Origin: Anaerolineales bacterium
GTDB lineage: Bacteria > Chloroflexota > Anaerolineae > Anaerolineales > E44-bin32
Direction: 5' to 3'
Length of the DNA stretch: 5,080 bases
Assembly: GCA_011772595.1 (NCBI GenBank)
Contig: WVZH01000064.1
Coordinates: 6,042-11,121 of the forward strand
In this document: piece by piece, positions 1 through 5,080 of the stretch
Layout of the letters: the number at the start of each line of letters is the position of its first letter
Position numbering within the stretch: the stretch's first letter is position 1
Position numbers and translations under genes: made by a program
Notes under the pieces: model-generated
The model's database searches: none
Told to the model about the DNA's origin: nothing
The model's input: only the letters and a program-made list of their open reading frames with translations

Positions 1-108
1 GTGGTTGGCGCCATTTTGCGGGAGGAGGGGCTGCCGGCAGCCCCCGGCCGTGCCGATCTGGAAGGATATGCCTCCAGGCTCGCCATGGTGGTGATCAGGC
101 CCGAATAG
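1..108 (+). CDS. C-terminal end of an unidentified protein (partial, 5' end outside window)
   Basis: Frame 1 is open from the first base to a TAG at 106-108 and gives 35 residues, ending in AMVVIRPE. The codons are strongly GC-biased in the third position, which supports real coding sequence but differs from every gene further right. I do not recognise the protein family from this tail; it has no diagnostic motif, cysteine or obvious membrane segment. The stop lies 37 bases before an attC-like site on the same strand. That is the usual arrangement of a gene cassette, where the attC follows the gene, so this may be the gene of a preceding cassette. Such a short stretch could also be open by chance in GC-rich DNA. 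Confidence 0.5.
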   Translation: MVGAILREEGLPAAPGRADLEGYASRLAMVVIRPE

Positions 109-145
109 GGAGGCGGAATTCACGCCCGCGGGTTGACCTCTTGCC

Positions 146-269
146 GCCCAACAACTCGCTGGAGGCGACCGGGGGTGCGAGGCGAATTGCCAACCAAGCA
201 GTATGATAGGGGTGTCGGGCGAGCAGGTGCTGGGGCGAACCCCGGCGCCTCAGCTCGAGGCCGCTGGGC
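146..269 (+). repeat. attC-like recombination site 1 (integron 59-base-element type)
   Basis: The element opens with GCCCAAC (146-152), a perfect match to the attC R'' box RYYYAAC. It closes with GCTGGGC (263-269), one base off the R' consensus GTTRRRY. Inside these boxes, CTGGAGGCGACCGGGG on the left pairs with the complement of CCCCGGCGCCTCAG on the right, giving a long imperfect stem with small bulges. The middle (about 175-235) is the variable part. The left arm shares ACTCGCTGGAG and the right arm shares CTCAGCTCGAG with the site at 2954-3043. The changed T in the R' box falls next to the expected G/TT crossover point and may lower activity. It could instead be one copy of a dispersed palindromic repeat family. 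Confidence 0.6.
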
Positions 270-328
270 GGCGGTAGTCGGCTCTTCACTGGTACCACAC
301 CTATGAACCGGTTTATATAGGTCTTATA

Positions 329-1354
329 CTATTGAACCTCGGGCTTCAGTTGGTTCTCTATCTGCGCCGCAAAGGCCTCAACCTCCCGAACAAATATCTT
401 TGGCTTAAAAACGTGAATCACATGATTGGCTGGAATTTCCTTGTATTGGGCATGAGGAACAAGCGTTTGTATACGCGCGGCATCTCGATCGTCCATTGCG
501 CCGACCAAACCATGTTTTGAATGCCTGAACCAATTTGCATGAAGGACGAGCATCGGGCACTTTATCCGGTTGAGCGCCTCAGCATGATCTAGCCCTTTGT
601 AGATGCGACCATCTACAAACGCGCGGGCGAAGTCGGGATCAAATGTTGATAAGGATTTGAACAGCCGCCGCATTGTTGAAGGGAAGTAACTGATCTCCAC
701 CGGTTGCCCCGGATGAGATGCTTCATAGCGACGAATGAGCCGCGACAGAATGTTGATGAACCAATCAGGCACGCGTCGCTCCCGACGACTTCCCTTCACA
801 GGAAGGACTTGTCCGCGAAAGTAGTCTGCCAGATCACGATTCTTCGGGTCGCCGAGGGCTTCGACGACATGTTGAAGTCCCTGGTACACAAAACGATCCT
901 CGTCCCGAAAGCGAGGCATTTCAGCTGAAAAGACGGGGGTATCCTCAAGAATTATCGCTGAAACGCGCTCTGGCAGATTGGCGGCTGACCAGAGCGCGAT
1001 GAGTCCTCCTGACGAGTTACCCGAAATGATCGCCGGGCGTCTGACAACCTGCTTCAAGAAGGCTGTCATATCTCTGCCGATACTTTCCCACGAATAATCA
1101 CCGGTTGTCCAATCCGACTTACCATGTCCTCGAATATCAATGGAGTAGACTTGAAACTTGTGCGAGAGAGGCAGTAGGACACGTTGATAACTCTCCCAGG
1201 TACCTATCTGAGCAGGTACTAGTACTAGGGCCGGTCCATGGTTTGGGCCAACAACATAGTTCATCTCGATTTCGCCTGTATTGAATCGACGCTCCTCGAA
1301 ACCAGCGCTCTCGATTCTTCTCAGCGTTGTTCTTTTTCCTTTATCGATTGTCAT
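329..1354 (-). CDS. Alpha/beta hydrolase fold protein
   Basis: This 341-residue protein has the marks of the alpha/beta hydrolase superfamily. The VLVPAQIGTWES stretch (about 44-55) sits where the oxyanion-hole loop follows strand 3. IDIRGHGKSD (72-81) is the typical segment before helix A. GNSSGG (112-117) is the nucleophile elbow with Ser114. A cap region fills about 140-260, and IPANHVIH (308-314 region) supplies the likely catalytic His311. The acid is less clear; Asp288 and Asp289 are candidates. The substrate cannot be read from sequence; members include esterases, C-C hydrolases and lactonases. The frame stays open to a TTG at 1426, but that extension runs through a 16-bp palindrome, so I prefer the ATG at 1354 despite a weak ribosome site. 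No signal peptide is evident, so it is probably cytoplasmic. It lies downstream of the truncated regulator on the same strand, 102 bases away. No clear terminator follows its TAG. Confidence 0.85.
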   Translation of the reverse strand: MTIDKGKRTTLRRIESAGFEERRFNTGEIEMNYVVGPNHGPALVLVPAQIGTWESYQRVLLPLSHKFQVYSIDIRGHGKSDWTTGDYSWESIGRDMTAFLKQVVRRPAIISGNSSGGLIALWSAANLPERVSAIILEDTPVFSAEMPRFRDEDRFVYQGLQHVVEALGDPKNRDLADYFRGQVLPVKGSRRERRVPDWFINILSRLIRRYEASHPGQPVEISYFPSTMRRLFKSLSTFDPDFARAFVDGRIYKGLDHAEALNRIKCPMLVLHANWFRHSKHGLVGAMDDRDAARIQTLVPHAQYKEIPANHVIHVFKPKIFVREVEAFAAQIENQLKPEVQ

Positions 1355-1382
1355 CAGAATCCAACATCCGAATATCCGAATT

Positions 1383-1398
1383 GGCAAGCTAGCTTGCC
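1383..1398. promoter_or_regulatory. Perfect 16-bp palindrome, candidate operator upstream of the alpha/beta hydrolase
   Basis: GGCAAGCTAGCTTGCC equals its own reverse complement over all 16 bases. It sits 28 bases before the preferred ATG of the alpha/beta hydrolase, in the gap after the GbsR-like fragment. Its length and full symmetry fit a binding site for a dimeric repressor such as a MarR/GbsR or TetR protein. Just beside it, ATCCGAAT occurs twice in tandem (about 1366-1381). No convincing -35/-10 pair could be placed around it, so the operator role is an inference. Confidence 0.3.
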
Positions 1399-1456
1399 GT
1401 GAACTAGTCAAAGTTGGAATACCCAAAAGCGCCAGGCCGTTCTCGAATTATCAGGA

Positions 1457-1804
1457 CTATCGCTCGGCCACAGGCGCTTGCCAGGTAGACATCAGGTTAT
1501 CATAATGCTCGATCAACATACTCGCCCACTCTACCATGCCTTCGAGCTGCCAATTGGCTGGATAGCCTAGCGGTAATGCCGCCAATGCTTGTTCGGCCAT
1601 CGTTTTGAGCGGTATAAAGCCTTGTTTTCGCTGCTCCATCACACCTTCCCAAGCTGATGGTGAAAAACGATAATAAGTTGTCCGATCACCTGGGAAGGTC
1701 ACCTTTTCTGCCCAGCCATAACTAAGCAAGGCTCGAACGTTCGTTGAGACACTACCCCGACTTGTCTGTGGGTGTATACTCTTGGCGGTGCATACTTGCC
1801 CCAA
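1457..1804 (-). CDS. GbsR/MarR-like winged-helix regulator, N-terminally truncated (probable remnant)
   Basis: The 115 residues match the second half of GbsR-type regulators. TSRGSVSTNVRALLSYGW (14-31) resembles the recognition helix, and EKVTFPGDRTTYYR (33-46) the beta wing. A helical tail follows (about 52-110), as in the dimerisation region. Intact relatives are roughly 150-190 residues, so the first part of the DNA-binding domain is absent. The only start is a TTG at 1804. The frame is open further back to 1837, just after the TGA of the upstream ATC hydrolase gene (1838-1840). That stretch reads GRI..., faintly like the AGRI segment of the family, and several residues seem missing before the recognition helix. 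No internal frameshift is visible. I read it as a remnant that may not fold as a DNA-binding protein; translation by coupling to the upstream stop is possible. An intact version would be a plausible regulator of the neighbouring hydrolases. Confidence 0.6.
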   Translation of the reverse strand: MGQVCTAKSIHPQTSRGSVSTNVRALLSYGWAEKVTFPGDRTTYYRFSPSAWEGVMEQRKQGFIPLKTMAEQALAALPLGYPANWQLEGMVEWASMLIEHYDNLMSTWQAPVAER

Positions 1805-1837
1805 TAGGTGGCGGCTTATCTCGACCGTTATGCGCCC

Positions 1838-2581
1838 TCACACTGCGGGAAATGCAACTCGAATGCTTTCATCAGTTTGCTCAGCAGACCAACACATGTC
1901 GCATACATCGTCTCCACGGGACAGGGTGTGCGGACGGGCGTAATAACCTGATTTTCCAGATCCTTCTGTCATCGCATAGGTGAGCGCCCAGTCGAACGAG
2001 CACCAGGTTCGGTCGAAAACTTCTAATTCGCCTCGGTCACCATTCATTTCAGTATATTGCTTGACGAAGTGGAAAGGTGGGCAAAAAGTCCAGTAGGTTA
2101 AGAAGCGGTCTTCTTCCGCCCAAGCCCTCACCTCATAACCCGGTCTACCCGGGGCGTTGAAAGGGAAGCGCATAAACATCCGCAATATCAGGTTTATCTG
2201 GTGCTGCGGATTGGAGGTGGCTAGTCTGGCAATTCGTTTTGGAATGGGTATAAATTTGCCATAGATCTTCCATCCCACATCTGCCAAGAGCTCGATGGCA
2301 TAAGATCGCTCAATTCCGGCATCGAGTAGAGCGTGATACATGCCAACTGTAATGATAGCAAGGAACACGTTGTGCCGATTTCCCAAGGTCGGGATCTCAC
2401 TTAAATCTGAATTTTGCAGTATTTTCTCGATATTGCTCCAGCCATCGTCATAAATCTTCCTGACATCTGTCTGGAGGAATCTCCCGGCTTCCGGTTTCTC
2501 ACGTACCCTCATCCTTCCCTGGATAATCTGTCTCAACGCGCTTCTCGACATTCGGTGGTAAAGGAACTTGAAGATGAACAT
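1838..2581 (-). CDS. L-2-amino-thiazoline-4-carboxylic acid (ATC) hydrolase family protein
   Basis: The 247-residue product resembles the ATC hydrolase family, named for the enzyme that opens the thiazoline ring of L-ATC in the bacterial route to L-cysteine. Visible marks are LGNRHN (66-71), a helical middle with ELLADVGWKIY (97-107), RFPFNAPG (138-145), then FCPP (166-169), RTWCSFDW (191-198) and the closing TLSRGDDVCDMCW (219-231). Cys167, Cys194, Cys227 and Cys230 lie in the conserved parts. Most family members have no known substrate, so the name states kinship and not the reaction. The ATG at 2581 is preceded by AGAAGG at workable spacing, which supports this start over Met11. It is first in a - strand row with the regulator fragment and the alpha/beta hydrolase; its TGA directly abuts the open frame of the regulator fragment. 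It appears complete and cytoplasmic. Confidence 0.75.
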   Translation of the reverse strand: MFIFKFLYHRMSRSALRQIIQGRMRVREKPEAGRFLQTDVRKIYDDGWSNIEKILQNSDLSEIPTLGNRHNVFLAIITVGMYHALLDAGIERSYAIELLADVGWKIYGKFIPIPKRIARLATSNPQHQINLILRMFMRFPFNAPGRPGYEVRAWAEEDRFLTYWTFCPPFHFVKQYTEMNGDRGELEVFDRTWCSFDWALTYAMTEGSGKSGYYARPHTLSRGDDVCDMCWSAEQTDESIRVAFPAV

Positions 2582-2953
2582 GATGGCAACACCTTCTAGC
2601 TTCAGGCTGACATAAATAATAATCTGCGGTCCCCAAATCAGACCAGCGCGAAATGGCGTGTTGATGCCAAGCCGTTTTGCTTGGGATCATCAAGACAAGC
2701 TTGCACAATTTGGGCGAGCCAATATTTCTATAATCGTTAATTGAGCATCTTGCGGTAGATTTAAGTCTGGGCACCTAACATCTATGAATGCGCTACCACT
2801 GTCAAGTTATCTTTTCTGGAATCAAAGTCGACCTCTCCTTCACAAGGCACATTAACAATCTGGGACTCAACCTGCTAGGACAAAGCCGGTCTTGCCCCGG
2901 TATAGAACACGGGACTTCGCAGAAACATCTTTAGCTGGAAGTGCAGTGTTTTC
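2582..2953. other. Stretch without a convincing gene, upstream of the - strand operon
   Basis: These 372 bases separate the ATC hydrolase start from attC-like site 2. The part nearest the gene should contain the promoter of the - strand genes, but I could not place a credible -35/-10 pair. A hairpin at 2661-2693 is the only clear structure. A 91-residue - strand frame (2774-2499) overlaps the hydrolase start out of frame and has no recognisable features, so it was left out. Confidence 0.5.
2661..2693. repeat. Hairpin in the leader region of the - strand genes
   Basis: GATGCCAAGC (2663-2672) and GCTTGGGATC (2679-2688) pair at nine of ten positions around the six-base loop CGTTTT, and T2662-A2689 extends the stem. 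TTGAT (2661-2665) can also pair with ATCAA (2689-2693). No run of T follows on either strand, so it does not look like a terminator. It may be an mRNA leader structure or a relic of a palindromic repeat. Confidence 0.4.
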
Positions 2954-3043
2954 ATATAATCAACTCGCTGGAGCGGTCGCAGCCTAAGCGGGCTAACATG
3001 GAAGGGGTAGAGAAGCTGCGCCGCTCAGCTCGAGTCGTTGGGC
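2954..3043 (+). repeat. attC-like recombination site 2
   Basis: The right end GTTGGGC (3037-3043) matches the R' consensus GTTRRRY perfectly. The left box TATAATC (2954-2960) is a poor match to RYYYAAC. The arms are well preserved: CTGGAGCGGTCGCAGC (2968-2983) pairs with the complement of GCTGCGCCGCTCAG (3015-3028), with small bulges typical of extrahelical bases. ACTCGCTGGAG in the left arm and CTCAGCTCGAG in the right arm are shared with site 1, which points to a common origin. At 90 bases it is the shortest of the three. Confidence 0.6.
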
Positions 3044-3058
3044 AGCTTAAGCATTAGC

Positions 3059-3077
3059 GCGCCATTTGGCGCTTTTT
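3059..3077 (+). terminator. Candidate rho-independent terminator at the 5' edge of the small cassette
   Basis: GCGCC-ATTT-GGCGC forms a five-pair all-GC stem with a four-base loop, followed at once by TTTTT (3073-3077). The T run is only on the + strand side, so it would stop transcription entering from the left. The stem is short, hence moderate confidence. It lies 15 bases past the R' box of attC-like site 2. Confidence 0.5.
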
Positions 3078-3169
3078 CGGTGCCTCTCGAATTGCTAAGC
3101 TTGTATTGTCTGTCGATTTCCCGAGTTTCCATTCTACAGGTGATAAGTTTTCAGTACACCAAATATCAA

Positions 3170-3175
3170 AAGGAG
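3170..3175 (+). promoter_or_regulatory. Ribosome binding site of the small secreted protein
   Basis: AAGGAG lies eight bases before the ATG at 3184. It decides the start, because the same frame is open further upstream to 3106, where no such signal occurs and the extra residues would precede a signal peptide. Confidence 0.8.
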
Positions 3176-3183
3176 AATGCGCA

Positions 3184-3453
3184 ATGGCAAAGATAATACG
3201 AGCTGTCCTTCTTGGTTCCCTTATCGTACTTTTTATGGCTTTCTCCCCAGCATTAGCATTATCCGATCCAGTGGGAGGCTGCCCTGATGGATTTAGATTA
3301 CACATGGCTACCCATCACGGTGGCAACAACCATCATAGCGATCATCGACACGTGGGCGTGGATACCGACCGCAATGAAGATGGCTGGATTTGCGGCAAGC
3401 ATGTGGGTGCAGCAGGTTCTAATCACGTTCACATAGACAACAACCCTCGGTAG
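3184..3453 (+). CDS. Small secreted His-rich protein with a DxDxNxDG calcium-loop-like motif
   Basis: The product is 89 residues. Residues 1-25 form a clear Sec signal peptide: Lys3 and Arg6, a hydrophobic core, and an SPALA site for signal peptidase I. The mature part of about 64 residues has two cysteines. One is in GCPDGF (32-37), the other in DGWIC (66-70), and they could form a disulfide once exported. Between them lie a histidine cluster (His40, 44, 45, 50, 51, 54, 56) and DTDRNEDG (60-67). The latter fits the DxDxNxDG loop of EF-hand, dockerin and excalibur-type calcium-binding domains. The tail GKHVGAAGSNHVHIDNNP resembles small exported proteins of unknown function that I have seen in many bacteria. 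Calcium or transition-metal binding is inferred. A strong AAGGAG supports the start. It sits alone between two attC-like sites, as expected for a cassette gene. Confidence 0.8.
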   Translation: MAKIIRAVLLGSLIVLFMAFSPALALSDPVGGCPDGFRLHMATHHGGNNHHSDHRHVGVDTDRNEDGWICGKHVGAAGSNHVHIDNNPR

Positions 3454-3527
3454 ATAACACGCCTTCCAAGTCCGCGTGATTATGTTCTTCGGTCACTCGA
3501 TTTGAGCTCGTGGTTTGATATAGCGCT

Positions 3528-3654
3528 GCCTAACAAATCGCTTGAGCGGACCCCGCCAGCAAGGCGATTTCCAAATAAATCTCGTTGTAACAGCAACGAG
3601 ATTCTTCCTAATTGCATGCCCTTAGCGGGGCAGTTCAGCTCAAAGCCGTTATCC
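3528..3654 (+). repeat. attC-like recombination site 3 with a long central hairpin
   Basis: GCCTAAC (3528-3534) is a perfect R'' box. GTTATCC (3648-3654) keeps the GTTA of R' but departs from GTTRRRY at two bases. Bases after the G/TT cut come from the next unit, so such a difference is expected after cassette exchange. The outer arms pair: GAGCGGACCCCGC on the left with the complement of GCGGGGCAGTTCAGCTC on the right. The centre holds AATCTCGTTG and CAACGAGATT, a perfect ten-pair stem around TAACAG (about 3576-3602). It begins 74 bases after the stop of the small secreted protein on the same strand. Confidence 0.65.
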
Positions 3655-3726
3655 TCACTTGGGAAACAGGCAATTTTCAGGGGACAAAGGTGAAACGGTC
3701 AATCTATTGTTGTCGTTGAGATAGGT

Positions 3727-4785
3727 GTGGTGAACACAAGAAAAAGGATATTCATAATCCTGTTGGTCGTTTTCTTGTTGGTCGTGTTCGGTCTTATCTA
3801 CCAGCAGTTGCGACAGATCAATGAAGAGCTGTTGGCAGTAAAGATCCCACATTGCGAAGTCGGAGACCAGAAGGGGGCACAATTTTGCTCCCAGTGTCAT
3901 CGAGAAATCTACGACGAGTGGAGGCAAAATTCAACCCATGCGCTGGCTACAAGTCGCTAGGGCTTTCTTCAATCAATTGATCTATTCATGAGTGTTTCAA
4001 TATACGACGCTATGCTGGGCGAATCCTTTTGCTATGCCTATCACGGTAGTATGTTGGTCGACGAAGGCGTAAACTGCGAGACCTGTCACGGTACAGTCAT
4101 ATCAAATGTTTCCATAGAAGAAACTCATGATCAGAAATTCACACCCGGAATGGAGAAGCTCAGGGAGCCAGATTTCTGCGCCCCTTGCCACCAATTGGAA
4201 AGTTTGTCAGGTGATCTCCTCATGACTGTGTATAGCGAATGGCAGGAGAGTGAGAGTGAGGATGATGTTAATCACGCCACTTGGCAGGATTGTCACATGG
4301 GGCCTCGCGGGAATGTGAGGGCGTATCATGAGTTTGATGAGGTGGCGCGCAATGTCAATATCTATCGTGACGATTTGAGCATTGAGGACATCAAATTTGA
4401 TTTCCTAGAATTCAGTTTCACGTTTAGGAACCTGGTATCGGGTCACGCCATCCCTGCAAGCGGACTGCCAAAGGTGATGGCGCTGGAGATTTTTTTTCGA
4501 GATAAACAAGGAACAGAAGTCTACAATCTATATCAGACGTTCGGCAAGAAGTTCGAGCTCATGCCAATCTGGGGCCTTATGCCGTATAGTCTCCTGGGGA
4601 ATACCCAACGTCAAAGTGGTGAGGCGTGGATTTCCGGTTTCACCCTCCCCGATTCCTTGGAAGGTCTAATCAATAAAGTAGTGCTCACCTTGGGATACTA
4701 TGAGATCTCAGCTGAGCACCAGGGAGATAACACAAAAGCACATTGGATAAGCGATCCTGTTCTTGAGGAGGAGTTAATTCCATAA
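3727..4785 (+). pseudogene. Multiheme cytochrome c, interrupted by an in-frame TAG and with two damaged heme motifs
   Basis: Read in one frame, this is a 352-codon gene plus terminal stop, broken only by TAG at 3958-3960. Residues 8-25 form an N-terminal membrane anchor, so the rest would lie outside the cytoplasmic membrane. Five c-type heme sites are expected. CSQCH (3886-3900), CETCH (4075-4089) and CAPCH (4177-4191) are intact. CYAYH (4030-4044) has lost its second Cys to Tyr, and WQDCH (4282-4296) its first Cys to Trp. After the heme region comes a beta-rich domain with SGHAIPASG (about 4438-4464), where the His could be a heme ligand. The order resembles cytochrome c554-like electron carriers. 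The start is GTG 3727 (or 3730) with only a weak ribosome site. The second half could begin at ATG 3988 but would lack the anchor and first heme. Three independent lesions favour decay; sequencing error or readthrough are alternatives. Confidence 0.75.
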
Positions 4786-4910
4786 TCTCTCACTACTCCG
4801 TATCCGCGGTATCAGCCCAAGATCATGAGGAGGCGATAAAGCAAAAAAGACGGCAAGTAATTCTTAGGATGATCTTCGATAGTTGCTAGAAATCATTGTG
4901 GAGGAAGGCT

Positions 4911-5080
4911 ATGGCATCAGTAGATATGATCCCTGAAGAGAAAGCCACAGGCAAAGTTAAAGCCATTTACGAGGAGATAAAAACCTCTCTCGAAATCGAT
5001 TTTGTCCCTAATCTCTACAAGGCGATGGCTCCCAAACCAGATTATTTGGAAGCCAATTGGAAAAAAGTGAAAGCGGTAAT
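4911..5080 (+). CDS. Carboxymuconolactone decarboxylase / AhpD-like family protein (5' part; runs off window)
   Basis: From the ATG, 56 codons are open to the window edge. The start is well supported by GGAGGAAGG (4900-4908), with GGAGG six bases before the ATG. The sequence begins with a PEEKATGKVKAIYEEIK segment, then FVPNLYKAMAPKPDYLEANW. This is the usual N-terminal pattern of AhpD-like/carboxymuconolactone decarboxylase proteins, small all-helical homo-oligomers. The family active site (CxxC plus a His) would lie beyond the window, so neither peroxidase nor decarboxylase activity can be judged. The gene follows the cytochrome remnant on the same strand after 125 bases with no terminator seen between them. 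Confidence 0.8.
   Translation, partial: MASVDMIPEEKATGKVKAIYEEIKTSLEIDFVPNLYKAMAPKPDYLEANWKKVKAV

Larger units (their letters stand above)
264..3037. mobile_element. Proposed large integron gene cassette carrying three - strand genes
   Basis: The limits are set between the G and TT of the R' boxes of attC-like sites 1 and 2, giving about 2.77 kb. It holds the alpha/beta hydrolase, the truncated GbsR-like regulator and the ATC hydrolase family gene, all on the - strand and so opposite to the array direction. A long cassette with antisense genes is atypical but known from sedentary chromosomal integrons; such genes must bring their own promoter. An undetected degenerate attC could split it into several cassettes. 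I looked in the gaps 1355-1456 and 2582-2953 and found no convincing one. The call depends wholly on the two flanking sites being real attC sites. Confidence 0.4.
3038..3648 (+). mobile_element. Proposed single-gene integron cassette (small secreted protein)
   Basis: The unit runs from the TT of the site 2 R' box to the G of the site 3 R' box, about 611 bases. It has the classical cassette layout: one + strand gene (3184-3453) followed by an attC-like site. Two features are less usual: a 146-base leader before the start codon, and a candidate terminator near the 5' edge that would shield the gene from transcription arriving from upstream cassettes. If so, the gene needs its own promoter within about 3080-3165, where I found no clear consensus. 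Confidence 0.5.

Noticed and set aside
95..298. 67-residue - strand frame
   Set aside because: It lies over the inverted-repeat site 1 in GC-rich DNA where stops are rare; no protein features.
300..321. Imperfect palindrome CCTAT...AACCGGTT...ATAGG downstream of the alpha/beta hydrolase, as a terminator
   Set aside because: The symmetric centre leaves no loop for a hairpin, spacing of the outer arms is unequal, and no T run follows on the - strand.
1354..1426. TTG start at 1426 for the alpha/beta hydrolase
   Set aside because: The extra 24 residues run across the 16-bp palindrome and tandem repeat and lie before the usual N-terminus of the fold; no ribosome site supports it.
2499..2774. 91-residue - strand frame upstream of the ATC hydrolase
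   Set aside because: Overlaps the hydrolase start out of frame, has no recognisable motif and a composition unlike a conserved protein.
2772..2816. Possible extra attC: ACCTAAC followed about 30 bases later by GTTATCT
   Set aside because: The end boxes fit loosely, but the sequence between them shows no pairing arms.
3054..3305. 83-residue - strand frame opposite the small secreted protein
   Set aside because: Antisense shadow of a gene that has a signal peptide and a strong ribosome binding site.
3502..3693. 63-residue + strand frame containing NKSLERTPPARR
   Set aside because: It is a translation of attC-like site 3. The SLERTPP string comes from the left arm of the repeat and is familiar from many spurious ORFs in environmental sequence. 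No ribosome site or independent protein features.
3958..3990. Recoded or suppressed TAG in the cytochrome gene
   Set aside because: Nothing in the window shows a recoding element, and two further heme-site lesions make simple decay the better explanation.

Overview
This window looks like part of a chromosomal-type integron cassette array, followed by what may be ordinary chromosomal DNA, from an environmental bacterium whose lineage I cannot fix. Three imperfect inverted-repeat elements (146-269, 2954-3043, 3528-3654) share the layout of integron attC sites. Each has an RYYYAAC-like 5' box, a GTTRRRY-like 3' box, long pairing arms and a variable centre, and all three point the same way. No integrase gene or attI site lies in the window, so the integron reading is an inference. 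Base composition changes along the window: the first ~280 bases are very GC-rich and the rest is clearly less so, which fits cassettes of mixed origin.

Layout. Bases 1-108 are the GC-rich 3' end of a + strand gene, followed by attC-like site 1. The proposed cassette 264-3037 (about 2.8 kb) is unusually large. Its genes all lie on the - strand, against the array polarity. In their own reading order they are an L-2-amino-thiazoline-4-carboxylate (ATC) hydrolase family protein (2581-1838), an N-terminally truncated GbsR/MarR-type winged-helix regulator (1804-1457) and an alpha/beta hydrolase (1354-329). A perfect 16-bp palindrome sits between the last two. Bases 2582-2953 hold no convincing gene, only a hairpin.

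After attC-like site 2 comes a short classical cassette (3038-3648). It has a candidate rho-independent terminator near its 5' edge, a strong ribosome binding site and a gene for an 89-residue secreted, histidine-rich protein with a calcium-loop-like DxDxNxDG motif. It ends in attC-like site 3, whose centre is a perfect 10-bp hairpin.

Downstream, 3727-4785 is a membrane-anchored multiheme cytochrome c gene. It carries one in-frame TAG and has lost one cysteine in each of two expected CxxCH motifs, so it is most likely a decaying pseudogene. The window ends inside the 5' part of a carboxymuconolactone decarboxylase/AhpD-like gene that starts at 4911 with a strong ribosome binding site.

How the genes work together: the two hydrolases and the regulator remnant could form a small catabolic unit carried as a cargo module. 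The secreted protein is an independent cassette. The cytochrome remnant and the AhpD-like gene share a strand, but nothing in the sequence shows a functional link between them.
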